From assembly GCA_963720475.1 (NCBI GenBank), contig OY970394.1, positions 496,001-560,000 on the forward strand: 64,000 nt of DNA, read 5' to 3'. The DNA is from G963720475 sp963720475 (GTDB lineage: Bacteria; Actinomycetota; Thermoleophilia; Solirubrobacterales; Thermoleophilaceae). The translations under genes were made by a program, and so were the position numbers. The notes beneath the pieces are model-generated. The model made no database searches. It was not told the origin of the DNA and saw only the letters and a program-made list of their open reading frames with translations. Within the stretch, counting starts at the first letter, position 1, and each line of letters starts with the position of its first letter. This document shows positions 9,433 to 17,962 of the stretch, piece after piece.

Positions 9433-9696
9433 ATGCGCGGCGTGGAGTGGGCGTTCGTCTGGATGATGGTCGGGCTGAAGATCCCGATCGCGGCGCTGTT
9501 CTGGCTGGTCTGGTGGGCCACCCGACCGGCCCCGGACCCCGAGCAGGACCTCGCCGACGGCGACGGCCGCGACGGTGGCAACCACCCGCGTCCCCGCCGT
9601 CCCCACCCGCCGCGGCGCGGTCCGCACGCGGAGCCGCCGCCTGCTTCTCCCGCGCGCGTGCGCGCGTGTGCGCGCGAGGCGACGCCGAGTCGCTGA
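9433..9696 (+). CDS. Small membrane protein with Arg/Pro-rich tail
   Basis: An 87-residue ORF with one hydrophobic segment (WAFVWMMVGLKIPIAALFWLVWW, residues about 5-28) and a charged cytoplasmic tail of Asp, Pro, His and Arg. The start ATG at 9433 has GGAG 5-6 bases upstream and the spacing supports it over an ATG at 9352. It is divergent from the MCE operon. The family is not recognised; the membrane half looks real and the low-complexity tail is typical of high-GC small proteins. Confidence 0.55.
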   Translation: MRGVEWAFVWMMVGLKIPIAALFWLVWWATRPAPDPEQDLADGDGRDGGNHPRPRRPHPPRRGPHAEPPPASPARVRACAREATPSR

Positions 9697-9739
9697 CCAC
9701 ACACCGGGGCGACCGCGCGCGTCAGGTAGCTTTCCCGCG

Positions 9740-9985
9740 GTGGATCCTCTCGTCCCCTTCTACGTGATCGGCGGGGTGCTCGTCGCCTGGGCGCTACTGC
9801 TGTCGGCGCTCGGCGTGACGCGCGAGAACTTCCCGAGCCCGATCGGCGAGAAGGTGATCGGCGTCGTCACCGTCGTGCTCGTCGCCGGGGCGATTGGCGC
9901 CGCCGTCATCGGCGCGATCGAGGAGGAGGAGCACGAGGAAGAGACCGGCGAGGGCGTCGGCGCCGTTCCGGCGTTGCGGGCCTAG
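9740..9985 (+). CDS. Small two-helix membrane protein
   Basis: An 81-residue protein starting at GTG 9740. It has two predicted membrane helices (FYVIGGVLVAWALLLSALGV and VIGVVTVVLVAGAIGAAVIGAI) joined by a short RENFPSPIGEK loop, then an acidic tail (EEEEHEEETGEG). It ends 2 bases before the next start and so is probably cotranscribed with the PRC-barrel-like gene. No family is recognised. Confidence 0.6.
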   Translation: MDPLVPFYVIGGVLVAWALLLSALGVTRENFPSPIGEKVIGVVTVVLVAGAIGAAVIGAIEEEEHEEETGEGVGAVPALRA

Positions 9986-9987
9986 CC

Positions 9988-10332
9988 GTGGCGGTCGACG
10001 ACGGCACCGCGGTGCACTACACGGCGGTCACCCGCGGCACACCGGTGTACGGCTCCGACGAGGTCGCCGTCGGCAAGGTGGACGAGGTGCTCGACAACTA
10101 CCGCGAGCACATCTTCGACGGGATCGTGATCGAGACACCCGCGGGCGATCTGCGCTTCGTGGACGCGCCCGAGGTTGCGCGAACCGCCGAGCGCGGGGTC
10201 ACGCTGACGATCACCTCGGAAGAGGCGGCGCAGCTGCCGCCGCCAGAGAAGGCGCCGCCGAGCTTCACGCCCGACGTGAAGGCGGGCAAGCTGTCGCGCT
10301 TCTTCGGCCGCGGCGGCTGGCGCAAGCAGTAG
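9988..10332 (+). CDS. PRC-barrel-like protein
   Basis: A 114-residue protein from GTG 9988. Residues about 10-60 (HYTAVTRGTPVYGSDEVAVG, KVDEVLDNYREHIFDGIVIE) have the short-strand pattern of PRC-barrel/DUF2171 domains, which often bind partner proteins or RNA. The C-terminal half is Pro- and Lys-rich and ends GRGGWRKQ. It directly follows the small membrane gene at 9740. Function is unknown. Confidence 0.6.
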   Translation: MAVDDGTAVHYTAVTRGTPVYGSDEVAVGKVDEVLDNYREHIFDGIVIETPAGDLRFVDAPEVARTAERGVTLTITSEEAAQLPPPEKAPPSFTPDVKAGKLSRFFGRGGWRKQ

Positions 10333-10512
10333 GCGCGCCGAAAAACGCTGCAAAACGTCGGGGTTGAGTACAGCCGCACCACAACTTGCAGCGCCCGACT
10401 TGATTTACCCTTGTAATAAGCCGAAGTAATGGGGAGCGGGCGCAATCCCGCACGACCGCATGACCGCCAACTACATGACACCCTCCCGCCCGGACGCGCC
10501 GGGAGGCGGCCA
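10333..10512 (+). other. 180-base leader with two hairpins before hydrolase gene
   Basis: This non-coding stretch contains an AT-richer island (about 10400-10420) that could be a promoter, then a GCGGG-loop-CCCGC hairpin near 10437-10452 and a CTCCCG...CGGGAG hairpin near 10483-10506 that includes the Shine-Dalgarno GGGAGG (10501-10506) of the next gene. Sequestering of the ribosome site would be possible. The downstream gene is a cell-wall hydrolase, a common target of c-di-AMP riboswitches, but the conserved ydaO core could not be recognised here. Confidence 0.35.
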
Positions 10513-12912
10513 GTGAATCCGCGGATGCGCCTGGCCGTGCTGCCGGCGTTCGCGCTGCTGATCGCGGTCGCGATCGTCGTGCCCGTCGGCGCGCAGAACG
10601 AAGCGCCTCCGACGCCGGCCCTGACGGCACCGCCGCCGCCGGCGCCCGATGGCCGCTGCGAGGAGGTCGAAACCGCGACCCCCCCGACGAATCCTCTCGT
10701 CCCCGACCCCGACTGCTACGTCACCCCGCCGACGCCCGAACCGTCGGAGTCGACGAAGGAGGACAGGAAGAAGTCGAAGAAGGATTCGAAGGACGAGAAG
10801 TCCGAGGACGACGGCGAGACCTGCGACAAGGACGCGCGTGAGATGACCCGCGAGGAGCACGAGCGCTGCAAGCGCGAGGCCGAACGCGAGCGCGCGAAGG
10901 AGGAGAAGCGCAAGGCGGCCGAGCGCGACAAGGAGTCGAAGTCGGACGGCGGCGCGAAAGCCCCGCCGCCGGCGCGCAAGCCCGACGGTTCGCCGACGCG
11001 GTCGAACCCCGCCTACGTCGAGGCGCCCGCGCCCGGTAAGAGCGTGCCGACCTTCGTTATCCGGAAGTTCCGTGTGCCGCCCTTCCTGCTGCCGATCTAC
11101 CAGGCCGCCGCCGTCCAGTACGGAGTGTCCTGGGCGGACCTCGCGGCGATCAACGAGATCGAGACCGACTACGGCCGCAACCTGAACGTCTCCTCCGCCG
11201 GCGCGATGGGCTGGATGCAGTTCATCCCCTCGTCGTGGAAGGCCTACGGCGTCGACGCCAACAAGGACGGGCGCAAGGACCCCTACAACCCGGTCGACGC
11301 GATCTTCGCCGCGGCGCGCTACCTCAAGGCAGCGGGCTACGCCGAGGATCGCCGCCGCGCGATCTTCGCCTACAACCACGCCGACTGGTACGTCGACTCG
11401 GTCATCCTGCGCGCGAAGCTGATCAGCGGCGCGAGCGGCGTCGTCGACTCGCTCACCGGCCTCACCGAAGGCCGCTTCCCGGTCTACGCGAAGGCCCGCT
11501 ACGCCGACGACCTCTCCGAGCGCGAGGCGCAGCGGCGTGTCAGCCGCGGCGAGAACGCGGCCGAGGTCGTCGAATCCTCGGACTCGCGCCGCGGGATCGA
11601 GATCTACGCCGCAAAGGGCGCTCCGGTCGTGGCCGTCAACGACGGCGTGGTCAAGAAGGTCGGGGAGTCGGAGGAGCTCGGCCGCTACCTCGTCCTCGAG
11701 GACGTGTATGGCAACCGCTTCACCTATTCGGGGCTCGGCGAGGTGTCGCAGAGCTACCCCGTGCCGCGCCGCGACCTCGAGCAGGAGCGCACCGCGGCAC
11801 GCGCAGTCTCCGCGAAGAACGATGCCCGTCCTGTGAAGGCAGCCTCTGGCGGCCGCCAGACCGACAAGCAGGCAAGCCGCCCGGCACCCGAGCCACTGGT
11901 CGGCCATCCGAGCGTGCCTGTCAAGGAGCGCCTGTTCGCGAACCCCGGTAGGCCGAACGCCCGAACTGCCGGCGGCGCCGAGCAATTGCTCAACCGTCGC
12001 GAGCGCGTCTCGACATTCAAGAACTACTTCTCTCGCCCGCTCGGGATCGACCCGCGGGAGTACCGACTCGCCCAGCTCAAGCCTGGCGCACGTGTGATCA
12101 GCGGCACGATCCTCGGCCGGGTCGGCAACCCCCACGAGGCCAAGGCCTCGCACGTCTACTTCGAGATCCGTCCCGCCGGCAAGGGCGCGCCGAAGATCGA
12201 CCCCAAGCCGATCCTCGACGGCTGGAAGCTGCTCGAGGCTACGGCGATATACCGCGCTTCGGGGGCCAACGCCCTACGAGACGGTGACGACGAGTTCTCG
12301 ATCGGCCAGATCCTGCTGCTTCCAAAGCCCGCGCTCGAGCGCCGCGTCCTCGCCGACGAGAGGATCGACATCTATCCCTGCGGTCGTGCCGACATCCGCT
12401 CCGGTCAGGTCAACCGGCGTGTGCTGGCCACGCTCGAGTACCTCGCCGAGTCCGGATTCCGCCCGTCGGTCAGCTCACTGAAGTGCGGTCACAGCTATCT
12501 CACTTCCGCCGGCGGTGTGTCGGCACATTCGTCCGGCAACGCCGTGGACATCTGGAAGATCAACGGCATCCCAGTCCTCGGCCACCAGGAGAATGGCGGC
12601 ATCACCGAGCAGACGGTGCGCCACCTCCTGAAGCTCCAGGGGACGTTGGCCCCCAACCAGCTGATCTCGCTGCTGTCGCTCGGCGGGCCGTCCTTCGCGA
12701 TGGGCGACCACGCCGACCACATCCACGTCGGGTTCCGCCCGCTCTTCGGTCAGGGCAAGCAGGCCGGCGCTCGCGAAGCGCTGACGGCGCTCAAGCCTGG
12801 TCAGTGGGACGACCTGCTCAACCGCCTGCGCAAGATCGACAACCCGGTCGTCCGGACCAAGCCCTCGGACGCCTCGCTGCCGGACCGCTCAAGCCGCCAC
12901 CGCGGCGACTGA
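10513..12912 (+). CDS. Secreted multidomain peptidoglycan hydrolase (SLT + M23-like + M15-like)
   Basis: A 799-residue secreted protein. GTG 10513 was chosen because GGGAGG lies 6 bases upstream and the signal peptide starts there. After the signal peptide (about 1-28) is a Pro- then Lys/Glu-rich linker (about 30-180). Residues about 190-320 form a lytic-transglycosylase domain (AAINEIETDYGRN, AGAMGWMQFIPSSW, AIFAYNHADWY). Residues about 365-420 and 545-600 resemble a split M23 (LytM) domain, but zinc ligands look lost: the usual HxGxD position reads RRGIEI and the HxH position reads HVYFEI. The C-terminal domain, about 630-760, has HSSGNAVDIW and DHADHIHVGF, like M15/VanY-type D,D-peptidases with intact His and Asp ligands. 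The protein likely cleaves both glycan and peptide parts of the wall, with the M23-like part perhaps serving as a binding module. Confidence 0.85.
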   Translation: MNPRMRLAVLPAFALLIAVAIVVPVGAQNEAPPTPALTAPPPPAPDGRCEEVETATPPTNPLVPDPDCYVTPPTPEPSESTKEDRKKSKKDSKDEKSEDDGETCDKDAREMTREEHERCKREAERERAKEEKRKAAERDKESKSDGGAKAPPPARKPDGSPTRSNPAYVEAPAPGKSVPTFVIRKFRVPPFLLPIYQAAAVQYGVSWADLAAINEIETDYGRNLNVSSAGAMGWMQFIPSSWKAYGVDANKDGRKDPYNPVDAIFAAARYLKAAGYAEDRRRAIFAYNHADWYVDSVILRAKLISGASGVVDSLTGLTEGRFPVYAKARYADDLSEREAQRRVSRGENAAEVVESSDSRRGIEIYAAKGAPVVAVNDGVVKKVGESEELGRYLVLEDVYGNRFTYSGLGEVSQSYPVPRRDLEQERTAARAVSAKNDARPVKAASGGRQTDKQASRPAPEPLVGHPSVPVKERLFANPGRPNARTAGGAEQLLNRRERVSTFKNYFSRPLGIDPREYRLAQLKPGARVISGTILGRVGNPHEAKASHVYFEIRPAGKGAPKIDPKPILDGWKLLEATAIYRASGANALRDGDDEFSIGQILLLPKPALERRVLADERIDIYPCGRADIRSGQVNRRVLATLEYLAESGFRPSVSSLKCGHSYLTSAGGVSAHSSGNAVDIWKINGIPVLGHQENGGITEQTVRHLLKLQGTLAPNQLISLLSLGGPSFAMGDHADHIHVGFRPLFGQGKQAGAREALTALKPGQWDDLLNRLRKIDNPVVRTKPSDASLPDRSSRHRGD

Positions 12913-13442
12913 CACACCGGCGCAACGCGGCCGGTCGCCGGCACAGTCGTTCTCCAAACAGTTACCGGCACAAGTTCCACCAGAGCACGTGCCAGGGCTA
13001 CGACAGCATCCTCGAGTCCCTGTCCAATAGGGCACACGAGGAAACGGAAACCGGCGAGCAGAAGGTCGGGAAGGACGGGCGGGTCACGAGCACGACACGA
13101 GACCGTTCGGTCTCGACCGGCATCACGAAGCACAGGGACGGGACGGAGGAAAGCAAGACGATCGTCAAGCCCGAACAGGGCTACGACACCGACAAGAAGT
13201 CTTCGAAGCGGAGCGTGCTGCGGGTCAGCAAGGAAGGTGGCCGGAAGAAGCTCGTGCTGGACCCGCAGGTGAACTGGAAGAACACGCGGGCGGACATCGT
13301 CTTCGAGCCGCTCAAGAAGGGCAAGTCGAAGACGTTCCCCTTCAAGGTCGAGGAGTCGAGCAACGAGCCCGACGCCGGCTGCTCGGTCGACACGTACAAG
13401 CGCACGATCAACGGCACTGCCGTCATCACACGGGTCAAGTGA
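12913..13442 (+). pseudogene. Start-less coding remnant, function unknown
   Basis: A frame that stays open to a TGA at 13440-13442 and shows strong third-position GC, so it looks coding from about 12950. It encodes a polar Lys/Glu/Thr-rich stretch followed by KKLVLDPQVNWKNTRADIVF and a C-terminal strand-like NGTAVITRVK with one Cys. No ATG, GTG or TTG occurs between the upstream stop and a GTG near 13215. An in-frame GTG at 12804 lies inside the hydrolase gene and would add an arginine/proline-rich shadow-like N-terminus. The most economical reading is a 5'-truncated gene that lost its promoter and signal peptide; a non-standard start is the alternative. Confidence 0.4.
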
Positions 13443-13458
13443 CCGCGGTGACTAGACG

Positions 13459-13656
13459 CTAGCGGCGGCCGGCGTCCACGCTGCCGCGGCGGCGCGTGCG
13501 GTAGGTCGCGCAGCCGCGGTGGACCCGCATGCCGCGGACCTTGAGCTCGGCGTCGCCGGCCTCGACCCGGTCGCCGCAGACCACGCATGCGCGTGCCTCG
13601 TGCGACCGCACGCGGTTGCGCATCGTGCGCAGGACGTTGTCTACGAGGGGTGGCAT
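13459..13656 (-). CDS. Small zinc-ribbon-like protein
   Basis: A 65-residue basic protein. It contains CVVCGDRVEAG followed 17 residues later by HRGC, a CxxC...HxxC arrangement that could bind one zinc ion. Both ends are Arg-rich (TMRNRVRSHEAR, TYRTRRRG), which suggests nucleic-acid contact. It lies alone between a remnant ORF and the divergent citrate synthase gene. The family is not recognised by name. Confidence 0.6.
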   Translation of the reverse strand: MPPLVDNVLRTMRNRVRSHEARACVVCGDRVEAGDAELKVRGMRVHRGCATYRTRRRGSVDAGRR

Positions 13657-13733
13657 GGGAGCAACCTAGAACGCATTCGCCGACATGGTGTTGCCCTCCT
13701 GTGAGCGGGGCGTAAAGGTTGCGTAAGACCTGC

Positions 13734-13756
13734 GCGCATCGCGGATGCGCAAGAAT
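13734..13756 (+). promoter_or_regulatory. Palindrome and -10 element before citrate synthase
   Basis: A perfect 7-bp inverted repeat, GCGCATC-GCG-GATGCGC, lies at 13734-13750 and is directly followed by AAGAAT (13751-13756), which sits 7 bases before the ATG. If AAGAAT is the -10 box the mRNA would be leaderless and the palindrome would cover the spacer, a natural place for a repressor. Both assignments are inferred. Confidence 0.35.
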
Positions 13757-13763
13757 CGCCGCG

Positions 13764-15056
<1,293 letters not shown>

Positions 15057-15070
15057 GCGCCTGCTGAACC

Positions 15071-15100
15071 TTGGCGCCCCGCGTTGCGCTGATCTATAGT
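15071..15100 (+). promoter_or_regulatory. Candidate sigma-70-type promoter of collagen-like gene
   Basis: TTGGCG (15071-15076) and TATAGT (15095-15100) are separated by 18 bases and lie about 30 bases before the GTG start at 15132, with GGGAG at 15122-15126 as ribosome site. A 6-bp GGCGCC hairpin (15056-15061 with 15073-15078) overlaps the -35 and the end of gltA, but has no T-run. Confidence 0.45.
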
Positions 15101-15131
15101 CGCCCCCAAGGGAGCGGCGTAGGGAGATCAG

Positions 15132-17447
15132 GTGCCGGAATCCGGGGTGGGACAGCGCATATGCCGTGGCAGGACCGTGGCGCGTGGCGCCACCGCGGTT
15201 GTGCTCGCAGCTGCCGCCCTCGCCGCCCTTGCATCCCCCTCCGGCGCGGCCACAACGCGCCGCGTCGTGACCATGAACACGATTCGCACGGCGCTCGTGC
15301 CGGTCGCTTGCCCGAAGTCTGCGAGGCAAGCGTGCTCTGGCCGGGTGACGTTGACGGTGCGCCGGGCAGGTGGGCTCATCACGATTGGGACAGCCCGCTT
15401 CAACGCGATCGGCCGCGGCCGCACTCGCAACGTCCCAGTACCGATCAACGCCGACGGCCAGGGGCTTCTCTTGACGCGCTTCAAGCTCGAGACGCGCGTG
15501 ACGACCGACGCGGCCGCCGTCCGCCGCTACCAGCTGAAGCTCGTTCCCGGCATTCCTGCGCTGTTCGAGCGCACCTCCTCGGGCCAGGCTCTGATCCTCG
15601 CGTTGTTTGGCGTTTCCAACGGCGCCACAGGCCCGACGGGTGCAGTGGGTCCCACCGGACCCCAGGGCGCGGCCGGTGCAGACGGCGCGCCCGGCACAGC
15701 GGGAGCGACCGGGCCGACGGGCCCCGAGGGCCCGACCGGGCCGACGGGCGCCCAGGGCATCCCCGGCGTCGCGGGACCTGCCGGAGGGACGGGAGCCGCC
15801 GGGCCGGCCGGACCTCAGGGTGCAACCGGGGCGACGGGAGCCACGGGCCCCACAGGTGCCACAGGGCCCGTCGGGCCGCAGGGACCGCAGGGAGCCGTCG
15901 GGCCCACCGGGAACACGGGTCCCGCCGGAGCGCAGGGCGCGACCGGCGCGACCGGAGCAACCGGGGCGACGGGCCCCGTGGGGCCACAGGGAGCGACCGG
16001 TGCGACGGGCGCGACGGGCCTGACGGGCGCTACCGGAGCGACGGGAGCTCCGGGCGTCCAGGGCGTCCAGGGTCCGGAGGGAGCGCAGGGAGTCGCTGGG
16101 GTCGCTGGGCCACAGGGACTTCAGGGTGTCAAGGGCGACAAGGGTGACACTGGTACCACCGGCGCGACGGGCGCCACCGGCGCGACGGGCCCGGCCGGGC
16201 CGACCGGCCCCCAGGGCGCAACGGGGGCCGCCGGGGCGGCAGGGGCGACGGGCCCCGCGGGCGCGCAGGGAGCGACAGGCGCAACAGGCCTGCAGGGCCC
16301 CCAGGGATTGACCGGACCGGCGGGTGCCCAGGGCGTTGAGGGCCCAGTCGGGCCCGAGGGCCCACAGGGCCCGGTCGGCCCGGGCGGTGTCGGCTTCTCC
16401 GGACCGCAAGGGCCGCCTGGCGCCCCGGGAGCCCAGGGCCCAACGGGAGCGACGGGGCCCCAGGGCGCCGCGGGCCCACAGGGCGCGGCGGGCGCGGCCG
16501 GGCCGCAGGGCCTGAAGGGCGACCAGGGCGACACGGGGCCGCAGGGGGCCCAGGGTCTACAGGGCCCGAAGGGGGATCAGGGTGACGTCGGCGCAACGGG
16601 CGCCACCGGAGCGACCGGACCGCAGGGAGCGATCGGAGCTACCGGGGCGGCCGGCCCCACCGGCGCGCAGGGCGTGCAGGGGCCCGCCGGCGCGACGGGC
16701 GCGACCGGGCCAGGCGGAGCTCAGGGCGCGACGGGAGCGACGGGGGCGAAGGGCGATAGTGGACCCGCCGGACCAGCCGGTCCCGCGGGGGCGCAGGGTC
16801 CCCCCGGCGCGACGGGCGCGACGGGGGCGACGGGAGCGACCGGTCCGCAGGGGCCGGCAGGAGAGCAAGGGCCGGCGGGCCCGCAAGGGCCACAGGGACT
16901 CACCGGGCCGCAAGGACCCGAGGGGGAGGCCGGCCCGGTCGGTCCCGCAGGTGCGACTGGCAACGTCGGGCCCCCAGGGCCCGAAGGCGCGGCGGGCCCC
17001 GCGGGGCCCACGGGTCCGACCGGCCCGACGGGGCCTGCCGGTCAGAACAGCGTGATCGACACGACGATCACGCACCCCGCTGGGACCGATCCGCCGAACC
17101 TCACGACCGTCCAAGGGTCGACGACTGTGACGACGACGGCTACGACGAAGCTCTACGTCACGACGCGATTCCGCGGAGTCGTTGCCGAGGTCGCCGGCGG
17201 CGGGGTTTGCGAGGTCGCTACCGGACTGTGGCTGAACGGCACCAAGGTTCCCGGCACGTGGGTGCGCCTCTTCACCTCTGCAACCAGCAACGACAGCGAG
17301 CGCACGGATGACAACGTCTCGCTGCCCGCGGTGCTCACGGTCCCGGCGGGGACGCACACGATCGAGCTCCGCAGCGGCGAGGTGCAGAACTGCGCCTCGT
17401 TCGGCATCGGCGAGGAGCAGTTCGCGATCCAACGGCTCGCGCCTTAG
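15132..17447 (+). CDS. Secreted collagen-like (Gly-X-Y) protein 1
   Basis: A 771-residue protein. The signal peptide (ATAVVLAAAALAALASPSGAA, about residues 20-40) is followed by a roughly 120-residue globular region with two Cys (VPVACPKSARQACSG), then an uninterrupted collagen-like region of Gly-X-Y triplets from about 160 to 640, and a C-terminal domain of about 130 residues with beta-strand patterning (LYVTTRFRGVVAEVAGGG, VPAGTHTIELRSG) and two Cys. Typical triplets are GAT, GPQ, GPA and GDK/GDQ. Bacterial proteins of this form make stable triple helices without hydroxyproline and usually sit on the surface; Thr-rich Y positions are often glycosylated in BclA-like proteins. The C-terminal domain resembles that of the second collagen-like protein at 17963 and may drive trimerisation. 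No LPXTG anchor is present. Confidence 0.88.
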   Translation: MPESGVGQRICRGRTVARGATAVVLAAAALAALASPSGAATTRRVVTMNTIRTALVPVACPKSARQACSGRVTLTVRRAGGLITIGTARFNAIGRGRTRNVPVPINADGQGLLLTRFKLETRVTTDAAAVRRYQLKLVPGIPALFERTSSGQALILALFGVSNGATGPTGAVGPTGPQGAAGADGAPGTAGATGPTGPEGPTGPTGAQGIPGVAGPAGGTGAAGPAGPQGATGATGATGPTGATGPVGPQGPQGAVGPTGNTGPAGAQGATGATGATGATGPVGPQGATGATGATGLTGATGATGAPGVQGVQGPEGAQGVAGVAGPQGLQGVKGDKGDTGTTGATGATGATGPAGPTGPQGATGAAGAAGATGPAGAQGATGATGLQGPQGLTGPAGAQGVEGPVGPEGPQGPVGPGGVGFSGPQGPPGAPGAQGPTGATGPQGAAGPQGAAGAAGPQGLKGDQGDTGPQGAQGLQGPKGDQGDVGATGATGATGPQGAIGATGAAGPTGAQGVQGPAGATGATGPGGAQGATGATGAKGDSGPAGPAGPAGAQGPPGATGATGATGATGPQGPAGEQGPAGPQGPQGLTGPQGPEGEAGPVGPAGATGNVGPPGPEGAAGPAGPTGPTGPTGPAGQNSVIDTTITHPAGTDPPNLTTVQGSTTVTTTATTKLYVTTRFRGVVAEVAGGGVCEVATGLWLNGTKVPGTWVRLFTSATSNDSERTDDNVSLPAVLTVPAGTHTIELRSGEVQNCASFGIGEEQFAIQRLAP

Positions 17448-17466
17448 GCGGCGCGCTGCTGGAGCC

Positions 17467-17718
17467 CTAGAGCCAGCCGCAGTCTTCGACGGCCTTCTGA
17501 CGCTCTTGGACGAACGACAGCTTGATCGGACCGGTGGACTTCGTGTCGAAGGCCGACACCGGGGTCGCCGGGTACTTCGCCTGGGCCTCCTCGAGACAGT
17601 TTCGATAGCGCATCTCGCCCGAGATACAGACCATCGAGAGCGCGATCAGCGCGAGCGAGATGATCCCGACGATCTTCGCCCACTTCGGTAGGGCCGGCGG
17701 CCTGCTTGCTGCTTCCAC
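17467..17718 (-). CDS. Small single-pass membrane protein
   Basis: An 83-residue protein. GTG at 17716-17718 is chosen because GGGAGG lies 9 bases upstream; an upstream start at 17940 would give a shadow-like N-terminus. It has one membrane helix (IVGIISLALIALSMVCI, about 14-31) and an extracytoplasmic domain with Cys residues (RNCLEEAQAKYPATPVSAFD, VEDCGWL) that could pair. It lies convergently behind the first collagen-like gene and divergently from the second. No family is recognised. Confidence 0.6.
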   Translation of the reverse strand: MEAASRPPALPKWAKIVGIISLALIALSMVCISGEMRYRNCLEEAQAKYPATPVSAFDTKSTGPIKLSFVQERQKAVEDCGWL

Positions 17719-17950
17719 GAGTGTCGTCCTCCCTGCAGTCGTGTTGGTGGCAGACCCCGACCGGCGCATCCGGCCCGTCGGGCCCGTGTCGTCGAAGGTT
17801 AGTTCAGCGCGCCAGGACTCGACATTGGTTTTAGCTCCCTCCTTGGAGTGTCGATGCAGTACGCAATGCCCCACCGAGCCGCACATAGGACTGATCGCGC
17901 TCCGTCCACCTGGCGGAAGCGAAATCGAGTCAATTGGCACAAGCGCCGAC

Positions 17951-17956
17951 TAGAAT
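17951..17956 (+). promoter_or_regulatory. -10 box of second collagen-like gene (leaderless)
   Basis: TAGAAT ends 6 bases before the ATG at 17963, so transcription would begin at or next to the start codon. No good -35 is visible. The rest of the 244-base interval 17719-17962 shows no gene; a partial TCGACA...TGTCGA inverted repeat lies at about 17819-17854. Confidence 0.4.
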
Positions 17957-17962
17957 CAGGCC

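Noticed and set aside
10333..10512. c-di-AMP (ydaO) or cobalamin riboswitch
   Set aside because: The gene context fits ydaO and a GGGGAG...CCCGC...GACCG stretch recalls a cobalamin core, but the conserved core blocks of either could not be aligned; kept only as an unassigned leader.
12801..13133. 110-codon minus-strand ORF across the end of the hydrolase gene
   Set aside because: It overlaps two plus-strand coding-like frames, and has no domain pattern or ribosome site.
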